Below, one piece after another: positions 7,801 to 15,541 of a DNA stretch of 27,113 nucleotides. The position numbers and the translations under genes are program-made. The stretch lies in assembly GCA_026395275.1 (NCBI GenBank), contig JAPLZA010000082.1:2316-29428 (forward strand), written 5' to 3'. Positions within the stretch are counted from its first letter, which is position 1. The number at the start of each line of letters is the position of its first letter. This DNA is from Candidatus Staskawiczbacteria bacterium (lineage in GTDB: Bacteria; Patescibacteriota; Minisyncoccia; Minisyncoccales; Staskawiczbacteraceae). The notes under the pieces are model-generated. The model was not told where the DNA came from. It did not search any database and saw only the letters and a program-made list of their open reading frames with translations.

Positions 7801-9977
7801 CAAATTTTCTTGAAGAAAAAATAAAAAAATATCAGGAGTCTATTATGGCTGTATTTTTGTGGTTTTGTGTTTGGGCAACTTATGACACCGAGATAAGCCG
7901 ATTTTGGAACCTAGGATTTCCTCATAACACCCTAGATTTATTACATGGATTGCGCTCTCTTTTTCCGTTTTTGGCACTGATATTGTCTGGGCTTATTTTG
8001 TTTAAAAAAAAATTTTTACCCAAAAAAATATTTGCAACTCCGCTTGGACTGTTGGGGATTTTTACTATTATTGGAATAGTCGCTTCAGTGTTTTCTAAAA
8101 ATCCTTTTTCGGCTCTATATTGGGGAATTTTGTATGGTTCTGTGATATTAGTTCTCTTGACTATCGTAGAAAATAAGGAGTTATTAAAAAGAATTATTAA
8201 AATCAATTGGATTGTCGCGGGGATTTTAGCTTTGGGCTTAACTGCGTTTCTTTTTATTCAGCCGGGATTTGTAAAATCTTTAACTCTCGATTTTTTGGTT
8301 TGCGGCCAAAGACCGTATGAGAGTTTGGGCAGTATTGGAGCCGCAATAAATACTTTTGGCGTAGCGGGAACAAGGCCGACAGGACTTGGCAGATACGCAG
8401 GAGTTGTCGCAGTTATTGCCTTTGTTAGTTTTTGCCTTGTCCCCACGGGAAGGTTTTCAAAAAAACGTTCGAAATTTATTTGGTTTTTTACTTTCATTAT
8501 TTTTTTAGGTATTCTTCTTTTTTCTAAAGGAAAAACAGAGATGATAGGTTTTATAATCGCGATGGTATTTGCTATTTTGGCAAGCAATAAATTAAAAATA
8601 AGTTTTATATTGGGAGCCGTTTTTATTATTTTATTAACTAGCTTTATCATGCTTTATAATATTCCTTGCACAAATGATATAAGTATAATTAATTTTAATT
8701 CTCCTAAAATTATTACTCCTGGTTCTCCTAAAATTATTACTCCTGGTTCTCCTAAAATTGCTGTAAATTTTGCTAACGGACAAAGCACATCGAATACTTT
8801 AAGACTAATAAACACAAAAGGCATTTCTACATTAAGCGGAAGAACCAATGGTGTTTGGGCTGATGCCTGGCATTTGTTTTTGAAAAATCCTTTATTAGGA
8901 TTTGGGTTTCAGGCAGATAGATTTTCTCTTAATGGTCAACACGCCCATAACTCTATATTGCACGCCTTAATACAAACGGGTATTTTAGGGACTATTCCTT
9001 TTGTACTGGCATTTATTTTGGTTTTTGTTTTTTTATTCAGGCTCTTAAAAAATCCGCAGATTGAACAAAAAGAAAGAAATTTTTTGATAATGATTTCAGC
9101 AGTTTTGGTATTTTTTGCAGTGAGGAGCATCACCGAATCTGTGGCTTTTTTTAGCGCCGATTGGCTTTTTATGGCTCCCATAATAGCCTATATACAATGT
9201 TTAGATAGCCGAATAAGAAAAGAAAAAGATAATTCGGAGATTTATTGTTGCGGGAACAAGATTGATTTAATAAAAACTTCGGATGTTATAAAAAAAATAA
9301 GCTACTGGATTAAAAGTGAACCGCAGAAATTGCATTGGATTGTGAATACCGGAATGCACGGAATAGTTGAGGCAGAGAAGCATGCAGATTTCAAATATAT
9401 TCTTAGTTCATCTGATATGTTTGTATCGGATGGAATTTCTGTGGTTTGGCTGGCGCGCCTCAAAGGTTTTAATGTTAAAAAGCGCGTTACTGCTGCAGAT
9501 CTAATGATAGAATTTTTTAAGGTTGCCAATAAAGAAGGTTATAGTAATTATTTTTATGGAGACACTGAAGAAACCCTACAGGCCCTAAATAAAAAAATAT
9601 TAACTGATTTTCCAAATTCAAAAATTGCAGGTAGTTATTCTCCTCCATTTAAAAAATTAACCGAACAAGAAGATAAAATTATTATAGAGAAAATTAATCA
9701 AGCAAGGCCGGATGTTCTATGGGTTGGATTAGGCTTGCCTAAACAGGAGCAATGGATTTTTAAGCACAAGGACGTTTTAAGTGTTCCCGTAGTGATTGGC
9801 GTAGGCGCTGGATTTAAGTTTTTGTCTGGTAAAGTCAAAATGGCTCCTAAATGGATTGGAGACACAGGTTTTGAATGGTTGTGGCGCCTTTTGCATGAAC
9901 CCAAACGGATATGGAAGAGGGTTTTTTTATACGGTCCAATTTTTTGTTGGTTGGTTGTAAAAGACCTATTTTTTTGA
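7797..9977 (+). CDS. O-antigen ligase/polymerase-like membrane protein fused to a WecG/TagA (GT26) glycosyltransferase
   Basis: This 726-residue protein joins two functions. Residues 1 to about 465 form some 11-12 hydrophobic helices, with a long non-membrane loop at about 290-395 that contains HAHNSILHALIQTG (from 382), the Wzy_C/O-antigen ligase motif. Residues from about 478 to 726 match the WecG/TagA/CpsF family: D545 in SDGISVVW aligns with the proposed catalytic Asp, then RVTAADLM, VGLGLPKQEQW at 643-653, GVGAGFKFLSG, and a final AP-W-GFEWLWRL-EP-R segment. WecG/TagA enzymes add an N-acetylmannosamine-type sugar to a lipid-linked sugar in the cytoplasm, while ligases and polymerases act outside. 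The fusion would tie the two steps together. A 24-base tandem repeat (8699-8759) sits in the outer loop. The start overlaps the previous gene by 4 bases. Confidence 0.85.
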   Translation: MTNFLEEKIKKYQESIMAVFLWFCVWATYDTEISRFWNLGFPHNTLDLLHGLRSLFPFLALILSGLILFKKKFLPKKIFATPLGLLGIFTIIGIVASVFSKNPFSALYWGILYGSVILVLLTIVENKELLKRIIKINWIVAGILALGLTAFLFIQPGFVKSLTLDFLVCGQRPYESLGSIGAAINTFGVAGTRPTGLGRYAGVVAVIAFVSFCLVPTGRFSKKRSKFIWFFTFIIFLGILLFSKGKTEMIGFIIAMVFAILASNKLKISFILGAVFIILLTSFIMLYNIPCTNDISIINFNSPKIITPGSPKIITPGSPKIAVNFANGQSTSNTLRLINTKGISTLSGRTNGVWADAWHLFLKNPLLGFGFQADRFSLNGQHAHNSILHALIQTGILGTIPFVLAFILVFVFLFRLLKNPQIEQKERNFLIMISAVLVFFAVRSITESVAFFSADWLFMAPIIAYIQCLDSRIRKEKDNSEIYCCGNKIDLIKTSDVIKKISYWIKSEPQKLHWIVNTGMHGIVEAEKHADFKYILSSSDMFVSDGISVVWLARLKGFNVKKRVTAADLMIEFFKVANKEGYSNYFYGDTEETLQALNKKILTDFPNSKIAGSYSPPFKKLTEQEDKIIIEKINQARPDVLWVGLGLPKQEQWIFKHKDVLSVPVVIGVGAGFKFLSGKVKMAPKWIGDTGFEWLWRLLHEPKRIWKRVFLYGPIFCWLVVKDLFF
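8699..8759 (+). repeat. 24-bp in-frame tandem repeat, about 2.5 copies
   Basis: The unit starting TTCTCCTAAAATTATTACTC (24 bases) occurs at 8699-8722 and again without change at 8723-8746; the first 13 bases recur at 8747-8759. It encodes an eight-residue peptide repeat (SPKIITPG) in the predicted extracytoplasmic loop of the ligase domain. Because the unit is a multiple of three, copy-number change would lengthen or shorten the loop without breaking the frame. Exact identity of the two full copies suggests recent expansion. Confidence 0.95.
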
Positions 9978-10005
9978 TAATCTAAATTAATTAAATATTT
10001 ATAAT

Positions 10006-10971
10006 ATGGACGCACAAAAAAAAGTTTTAGTTACTGGAGCCGGAGGGTTTATAGGACACCATTTAGTTAGGTTTTTAAAGAAGCAGGGGTATTGGGTAAG
10101 GGGAGCAGACATTAAAGAACCGGAATATTCTCCTAAAAATGAGGCAGATGAATTTTTGTTGCTTGATTTGAGGTTTTTAGACAATTGTTTAAAGGCAACA
10201 GAAGGGATTGATGAGGTTTATGCTTTAGCTGCCAACATGGGCGGAATTGGTTTTATAACTTTTCATAATTCAGATGTTTTGTACGACAACGTATGCATAA
10301 ATGCCAACACTGCCGAAGCTGCCAAACAAAATAAAGTTAAAAGATTATTTTATTCTTCTTCGGCCTGTATTTATCCTACTTATAAACAAGAAGAAGCCAA
10401 TTTAGTTGCATTAAAAGAAGTTGATGCTTACCCGGCTGATCCTGACAACGAATACGGTTGGGAAAAAATATTTTCAGAAAGATTATATAAAAGTTATAGC
10501 GAATTTTTTGAAGTGCGAATAGCCAGGTTTCATAACATTTTTGGGCCAGAGGGAACTTATGATGGTGGCAGGGAAAAGGCTCCGGCTGCTGTTTGCAGAA
10601 AAATGGCTTTAGTCAAAGATGGGGACACTGTGGAAATTTGGGGAGATGGAGAACAAACAAGGTCTTTTTGTTTGGTTGATGATTGCGTACAAGGAGTTTT
10701 TAAATTAATGAACTCTGACTTTAAGGATCCCCTAAACATAGGTTCTGACAGATTAATAAGCATTAACGCAATGGTGGACATTGTTGCAAAAATCGCCGGT
10801 AAAAAAGTAAACAAAAAACATTTGTTAGATAAGCCCCAGGGAGTAAGGGGTAGAAATTCAGACAATACGCTTTGTAAAAAAGTTTTAAATTGGGAGCCTA
10901 AAATTTTTTTAGAAGAAGGTTTAGAAAAAACCTATAAATGGATACTAAAACAATATGAAGGGTCAAAGTAA
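10006..10971 (+). CDS. GDP-mannose 3,5-epimerase-like extended SDR
   Basis: This 321-residue protein matches the plant-type GDP-mannose 3,5-epimerase pattern closely. It has TGAGGFIGHHL at residues 10-20, AANMGGIGFI at 75-84, SSACIYP with C121 (epimerisation acid/base), Y150 and K154, GGREKAPAA with K191 (second catalytic Lys), GDGEQTRSF at 213-221, and GVRGRNSDNT at 279-288. Such enzymes convert GDP-D-mannose to GDP-L-galactose and GDP-L-gulose. In bacteria, relatives serve surface-glycan synthesis, which suits this locus. The N-terminal residues 1-60 are shorter and more divergent than the core. The start lies 28 bases after the ligase fusion, and the end overlaps the next gene by 17 bases. 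Confidence 0.82.
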   Translation: MDAQKKVLVTGAGGFIGHHLVRFLKKQGYWVRGADIKEPEYSPKNEADEFLLLDLRFLDNCLKATEGIDEVYALAANMGGIGFITFHNSDVLYDNVCINANTAEAAKQNKVKRLFYSSSACIYPTYKQEEANLVALKEVDAYPADPDNEYGWEKIFSERLYKSYSEFFEVRIARFHNIFGPEGTYDGGREKAPAAVCRKMALVKDGDTVEIWGDGEQTRSFCLVDDCVQGVFKLMNSDFKDPLNIGSDRLISINAMVDIVAKIAGKKVNKKHLLDKPQGVRGRNSDNTLCKKVLNWEPKIFLEEGLEKTYKWILKQYEGSK

Positions 10972-12313
10972 AACTTTAAGAGTGATTCTTTTGTTGGGCG
11001 ATATTTTTGTTTTGTATGTCGCCCTTTTTTTAGCATTGGCTTTAAGAAATAAAAATTTGCCTTCTCAGGTTAATGGTTTTTTCTATAGTTTTTTTATTCT
11101 GTATGTTTTGTGGATTTTAATAATTTTTGTTTTAGATTTATACGATTTACATTTTTTCAGAAAACCAAAAGATTTTTTCTTTAACTTAATAATTTTTTCT
11201 TTTTTGGCTTTTTTTGCAGGGGTTACATATTTTTATTTTCGGCCGGTATTTAGTATTACCCCCAAAACAATTCTTCTTTTAAATATAATTTCATTTGATG
11301 TTATATTTATTGTCTGGAGGTGTTTATTCGGCTTTATTTTGGGTGTAGGTGGAATAAAAGAAAAGGTTGTTATTGTTGGGTTTCATGAAAAAATAACAGA
11401 AATTTTACCACAACTTAAAGCAATGTATGACATCTCTGCATTTTTTTGTCCGCCACATACAACCGGAGAAAAAAAATGTATGGCTTATTTCCCAGAGTTA
11501 AAAACCATTTCTGAGATATCTGACTTAAAGAAAATAGTTGCAGATAAAAAAATTACCTCAATTATTTTTGCATTGGATTTTTACTCTAACGAAAATTTAG
11601 TTAAAGAAATATTTGCTTCTTTACCTTTAACGCTAAACTATATAGGAGTCGAAGAATTATATGAATCTGTGGCTAAGAAAGTTTCTTTAGAGCACCTAAA
11701 CGAGATTTGGTTTTTAGAAAAAATTTCAAAGCCCGAAGGCATTTTTAACCAGGGAGTTAAAAGAATTTTTGATATTATATTGTCTTTAATAGGTTTATTG
11801 GTATTTGTAATTTTTTTACCGTTTGTGGCGTTAGCTATAAAAATAGACGGCAACGGCTCTGTTTTTTATAAACAAAAAAGAGTGGGTAAAAATGGCAAGG
11901 AATTTATTTTATATAAATTTAGAACAATGAAAGAAGCTCCCAACCAAGACAGCAAGGTTTGGAGAGAAAAAAGCGAAGGCAATATAACAAAAGTTGGCGC
12001 AGTTTTAAGAAAATTGCATTTAGACGAGCTTCCTCAGGCGTACAATATTTTAAGGTCTGACATAAGTTTTGTTGGACCAAGGGCTGAATGGCAAGAATTG
12101 GCAAAAGTTTTTGAAAAAGAAATTCCTTTCTATAAACAAAGATATTTGGTAAAACCAGGACTGCTTGGATGGGCGCAAATAAATTTCCCCGCATCTAAAT
12201 CGGTAAATGAAGCTAAGGAAAAGTTTGAATATGATTTGTATTACATTAAAAATCGTTCTTTACTTTTAGATTTAGAGATTATTTTGAAGGCAGTGAAGCT
12301 ATTTATATTGTAA
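10955..12313 (+). CDS. Polyprenyl glycosylphosphotransferase (WbaP/WcaJ-like sugar transferase)
   Basis: This 452-residue initiating enzyme would move a sugar-1-phosphate from a nucleotide sugar to undecaprenyl phosphate at the cytoplasmic membrane. The N-terminal part has about four hydrophobic helices (residues 8-30, 42-62, 73-96, 103-130), followed by a Rossmann-like soluble region (about 136-230). The membrane re-entrant helix is at 270-296, and the catalytic domain has KFRTM at 321-325, LDELPQ with D357-E358, and SFVGPRAEW at 371-379. These match the bacterial sugar transferase family (PF02397). Length is normal for the WbaP/WcaJ class. It overlaps the epimerase by 17 bases and is the last gene of the locus. 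Confidence 0.93.
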   Translation: MKGQSKTLRVILLLGDIFVLYVALFLALALRNKNLPSQVNGFFYSFFILYVLWILIIFVLDLYDLHFFRKPKDFFFNLIIFSFLAFFAGVTYFYFRPVFSITPKTILLLNIISFDVIFIVWRCLFGFILGVGGIKEKVVIVGFHEKITEILPQLKAMYDISAFFCPPHTTGEKKCMAYFPELKTISEISDLKKIVADKKITSIIFALDFYSNENLVKEIFASLPLTLNYIGVEELYESVAKKVSLEHLNEIWFLEKISKPEGIFNQGVKRIFDIILSLIGLLVFVIFLPFVALAIKIDGNGSVFYKQKRVGKNGKEFILYKFRTMKEAPNQDSKVWREKSEGNITKVGAVLRKLHLDELPQAYNILRSDISFVGPRAEWQELAKVFEKEIPFYKQRYLVKPGLLGWAQINFPASKSVNEAKEKFEYDLYYIKNRSLLLDLEIILKAVKLFIL

Positions 12314-12328
12314 CCTTAATTTGTCGCT

Positions 12329-12357
12329 TTAACTGGTTAGAAAAAGGATGTTATGAT
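12329..12357 (+). promoter_or_regulatory. Candidate sigma70-type promoter for the secreted protease and murB
   Basis: TTAACT (12329-12334) is separated by 17 bases from TATGAT (12352-12357). It lies in the 69-base gap after the polysaccharide locus, about 25 bases before the ATG at 12383. The -35 element is a 4 of 6 match, so this call is moderate. Confidence 0.45.
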
Positions 12358-12382
12358 AGTATAGAAAAATACAAGCTGAAAA

Positions 12383-14080
12383 ATGAAAACATTCGTAGGC
12401 CGTAAAATTTTTTATATCTTTATTGGAATCGCCTTCTTTACGGGGGCGTTTTTGGGATTAGCTGACAACGTGAAAGCCGCCAACATAGGCGACATAGTCA
12501 ATTTTAATGTAGACAAAAGCTTTGACGCTACCGGCAGAACTCAGGTGCCAGCAACATTGGTGCAAATAAATTCAAAATTGTATTTTTATATTGAGAAATC
12601 ATGGTGGGATTTACAAACTCCTTTAAAGCAGGCGCAAATTTATATAAATTTGAATAATTTGTCTGAAGAATTTGATAATAATATTTATCCCAACTTAACT
12701 TCTTTGTTTGGTACAGAATGGAACCCAGGCATAGACAATGACTCTAAAATAAGCGTCTTGTTTGAAACAATGAACAGTACAGAAGGCGGATATTTTAGAG
12801 AGGCAGATGAATATGACAAATTGCAATTACCGGACTCTAACAAAAGAGAGATGTTGTATTTGGCTGTTTCTAATATTGATAATTCCAATATAAAAATAAT
12901 TTTGGGTCATGAATTTGCCCATCTGATAACTTTCAATCAAAAAAATAAAATTTACGGAGCTGAAGAAGATACTTGGCTAAATGAGGCGAGGGCCGATTAT
13001 ACATCTACTATTTTAGGATATGACAGCACCTATGAAGGAAGTAATTTGCAACAAAGAGTTAAAGATTTTATAGAAAATCCGTCAGATTCAATAACCGATT
13101 GGAGCGGTACAAAATACGATTATGCTAGTTTGGATTTGTTTGTGCATTATTTAGTTGATCATTACGGCATTAACGTGCTGACAGATTCATTGAAATCCGG
13201 TTTTGTTGGTGTAGATAGCATAAATAAAGCTCTTTCTAAAGAAGGAGCCAAGGAAAACTTTAGCCAAATTTTTACCAACTGGACTATAGCTCTTGCGGTA
13301 AACGATTGTTCCCAAAATTCACAGTATTGTTATTTGAACCCAAAACTTAACAGTTTAAGAGTAAATCCAACTCTTATTTTCTTACCTTTAGCCGGAAGCA
13401 GTTCTTTGTCTGCTACAAATGTTACTAAAAATTGGTCAGGGAATTGGCAAAAGATTATTGGAGGTAGCGGGGATTTAAAATTAGAATTTTCCAGCATAGC
13501 CGGACTTAATTTTCAGGTGCCTTATATAATCTACGACAAGAGCAACAGTTATTCGGTTAATTTTTTAACACCAGACCAAAATGAAAAAGGTGAAATTAAT
13601 ATAAAAGATTTTGGAACAAAATATAGCTCTCTTATAATTATTCCTTCATTGCAGACAAAACTTTCCGGCTTTGATGACCCAGACCTTATTTACCCGTATA
13701 GTTTTACAGTTTCCATTACCGGCAAAGATTCTGGCACCGACCAAGCATTAATACAAAAACTTTTAGCGCAAATAGATGTTTTGAAAGCTGAAATAGCCAG
13801 AATTTTGGGGCAGAAAGTGGTTTTGCCAACGCAATCAAGTTGTTTACAGATAAATAATAATCTTTATCTTGGAGCATCTGGTGTAGAGGTAAGTTGCTTG
13901 CAGTCATTTTTGAAAAATCAGGGCGTAGATATTTACCCAGAAGGTTTTGTTACCGGTAATTTTGGTAAACTGACTCAGCAGGCTGCAATAAATTTTCAGA
14001 AAAAATATGGAATACCTCAAACAGGGTACGTGGGCATTATTACAAGAACAAAAATAAATCAGCTTTTAAATGGAGGATAA
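12383..14080 (+). CDS. Secreted HExxH metalloprotease with C-terminal peptidoglycan-binding domain
   Basis: This 565-residue protein starts with a signal peptide (basic MKTFVGRK, hydrophobic core about 9-27, probable cut after VKA near residue 32). The catalytic region has HEFAH at 176-180 and WLNEARADY at 198-206, where E201 is the likely third zinc ligand; this arrangement fits zincin peptidases. The exact MEROPS family is uncertain (M30-like is one possibility). A middle beta-rich region is followed by a short coiled coil (about 454-480) and a peptidoglycan_binding_1 domain (about 493-565, with GASGVEVSCLQSFL and AAINFQKKYGI). The protein is therefore likely exported and held at the cell wall. 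Its end overlaps murB by 11 bases. Confidence 0.85.
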   Translation: MKTFVGRKIFYIFIGIAFFTGAFLGLADNVKAANIGDIVNFNVDKSFDATGRTQVPATLVQINSKLYFYIEKSWWDLQTPLKQAQIYINLNNLSEEFDNNIYPNLTSLFGTEWNPGIDNDSKISVLFETMNSTEGGYFREADEYDKLQLPDSNKREMLYLAVSNIDNSNIKIILGHEFAHLITFNQKNKIYGAEEDTWLNEARADYTSTILGYDSTYEGSNLQQRVKDFIENPSDSITDWSGTKYDYASLDLFVHYLVDHYGINVLTDSLKSGFVGVDSINKALSKEGAKENFSQIFTNWTIALAVNDCSQNSQYCYLNPKLNSLRVNPTLIFLPLAGSSSLSATNVTKNWSGNWQKIIGGSGDLKLEFSSIAGLNFQVPYIIYDKSNSYSVNFLTPDQNEKGEINIKDFGTKYSSLIIIPSLQTKLSGFDDPDLIYPYSFTVSITGKDSGTDQALIQKLLAQIDVLKAEIARILGQKVVLPTQSSCLQINNNLYLGASGVEVSCLQSFLKNQGVDIYPEGFVTGNFGKLTQQAAINFQKKYGIPQTGYVGIITRTKINQLLNGG

Positions 14081-15026
14081 AATTTTACAGAAATTACCCG
14101 GAGCGCAGAAAAATGTTCTGCTTGCAAAATATACTACTTATAAAATTGGCGGGCCGGCTAAATATTTTTTTGTTGCAAAAACAAAAGAAGACTTAATGAA
14201 CGCAATAAAAATAGCCAAGGAAGCCAAGTTGCCGGTTTTCATTTTAGGAGGCGGAAGTAATTTGCTGATTTCTGAAAAAGGATTTAAGGGGTTGGTAATA
14301 AAAATAGATATTTCTAACATAGAATTTAATGTAGATAAATCATTTGTGGGAGCTGGGGTCAACATAACAAAACTGTCATATCTTTCAGCTGAAAAAGGAC
14401 TTTCAGGGTTAGAATGGGCCTCGGGCATGCCGGGAACCGTAGGAGGAGCAATTTATGGCCATGCTCAAGCTTTTGGGACTAAAGTTTCTGAGGTTATAGA
14501 AAGCGTTGAGGCCGTAGACTCTAAAAGTTTTAAAATTGTTAATCTTACAAAAGAGCAGTGTAAGTTTTCTTTGAAAAATAGTGTTTTTAAAAAAAACAGG
14601 AATCTAGTTATTATTTCCGCTGTTTTACATTTTAAACCAGAAGATGCAGAAAAAATAAAAAGTAAAATAAAAGAATTTTTAGAATATAGAAAAACCAAAC
14701 ACCCTACCAATTTTCCTTCAGCAGGCTCGGTGTTTGTAAATCCTGAAATAAAAATTAAAAACAAAAAATTATTGGAAAAATTTCCGGAGTTAAAAGAGTT
14801 TAATGAAAAAGGAACCATACCGGCAGGTTTTCTTATTGCAAAGTCTGGTTTAGCCGGAAACAAAATAGGGAATGCTCAAATTTCTGAAAAGCATGCTAAT
14901 TTTATAATTAATCTTGGCGGGGCAGATGCAAAAAGCGTAATGGGGCTTATTAAATTAGCGCAAAAGAAAGTTAAAAAGAATTTTGGCGTGTTGCTTGAGC
15001 CCGAGGTTCAATTTATAGGGTTTTGA
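14070..15026 (+). CDS. murB: UDP-N-acetylenolpyruvoylglucosamine reductase
   Basis: MurB reduces the enolpyruvyl group of UDP-GlcNAc-enolpyruvate with NADPH and FAD, giving UDP-MurNAc for peptidoglycan. The 318 residues show TTYKIGGPA at 22-30, ILGGGSNLLIS at 58-68 (FAD pyrophosphate loop), GMPGTVGGAI at 119-128, SAGSVFVNP with S220 (proton donor serine), and LLEPEV with E310 (catalytic Glu). Two usual features differ: the YR.S.FK segment reads SLKNSVFK at 167-174, and the GNAGAFG-like loop reads GHAQAFG at 130-136. Either the enzyme is divergent or other residues compensate. The start overlaps the protease gene by 11 bases, so translation may be coupled. Confidence 0.9.
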   Translation: MEDKILQKLPGAQKNVLLAKYTTYKIGGPAKYFFVAKTKEDLMNAIKIAKEAKLPVFILGGGSNLLISEKGFKGLVIKIDISNIEFNVDKSFVGAGVNITKLSYLSAEKGLSGLEWASGMPGTVGGAIYGHAQAFGTKVSEVIESVEAVDSKSFKIVNLTKEQCKFSLKNSVFKKNRNLVIISAVLHFKPEDAEKIKSKIKEFLEYRKTKHPTNFPSAGSVFVNPEIKIKNKKLLEKFPELKEFNEKGTIPAGFLIAKSGLAGNKIGNAQISEKHANFIINLGGADAKSVMGLIKLAQKKVKKNFGVLLEPEVQFIGF

Positions 15027-15164
15027 AACATTTTATAGTTAAAATACGTAATTATATATACTATTAATAAAGTAAGGCGTTCAGCGTAAATTAGACCACC
15101 TAATGTATAAGATACAACAGGGTCTAATTTCCGAAGCAAATCTGCTCGCCTCGCTCGCAGACCC
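15027..15164 (+). promoter_or_regulatory. Structured leader upstream of the HPF gene
   Basis: The first 50 bases are extremely AT-rich and include TATACT (15057-15062), a possible -10 without a clear -35. A perfect 10-bp inverted repeat follows (AAATTAGACC at 15088-15097, GGTCTAATTT at 15121-15130, 23-base loop). A small GC-rich hairpin (TCTGC 15141-15145, GCAGA 15157-15161) ends 3 bases before the GTG start. GGGTCT (15120-15125) can also pair with AGACCC (15159-15164), which would break both hairpins. No U-tract follows, so it is not an intrinsic terminator. Confidence 0.5.
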
Positions 15165-15539
15165 GTGAAAATTATAATCAAAGCAAAAAATTTGGAGCAG
15201 AGTGAGGCATTAAATAAATTTATCGAAGAAAAATTTTTTACATTAAAAAAATTTATAGATATACTAAAACGCCCAGACGAAGGAAAAACACTGGCTGAGG
15301 TATTTGTTGAAGTGGAAAAAGAAAGCAGACACCACAGAAAAGGAGAAATTTTTTTGGTAAAAGCTCAAGCTATTTTGCCCGGCAGAAGCATAATGGCAGA
15401 AGCCAAAGAAGAGGATTTATTTAAAGCGGTTATAGCCGCAAGAGATGAATTAAGAATGGAAATTGAAAAGTATAAAGTTAAAAAAGTTGATAAAAATCGC
15501 AGAGAGCAAAGAAAAGCAAAAACAGAAATAGAAAGATAA
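15165..15539 (+). CDS. hpf: HPF/YfiA-type ribosome hibernation factor (short form)
   Basis: This 124-residue protein fits the S30AE/HPF fold: a first strand IIIKAKNLE, a helix (EALNKFIEEKFFTLKKF), three strands including AEVFVEVEKE and FLVKAQAILPG, and a final helix DLFKAVIAARDELRMEIEKYK. A Lys/Arg-rich tail follows. HPF proteins bind the 30S decoding region and silence ribosomes in slow growth. It lacks the C-terminal dimerisation domain of long HPF. The start is GTG: there is no ATG in frame before the upstream stop at 15108-15110. It is preceded by a structured leader and followed 2 bases later by a phosphatase gene. Confidence 0.82.
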   Translation: MKIIIKAKNLEQSEALNKFIEEKFFTLKKFIDILKRPDEGKTLAEVFVEVEKESRHHRKGEIFLVKAQAILPGRSIMAEAKEEDLFKAVIAARDELRMEIEKYKVKKVDKNRREQRKAKTEIER

Positions 15540-15541
15540 TT

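Noticed and set aside
8258..8650. Minus-strand open frame of 130 codons under the ligase gene
   Set aside because: Low-complexity translation without recognisable motifs, lying fully inside a clear membrane-protein gene; a shadow frame.
8699..8759. CRISPR-like array
   Set aside because: The copies are directly adjacent with no spacers and are in frame with the protein.
15088..15130. Intrinsic terminator after murB
   Set aside because: The stem is AT-rich with a 23-base loop and no T-run follows.
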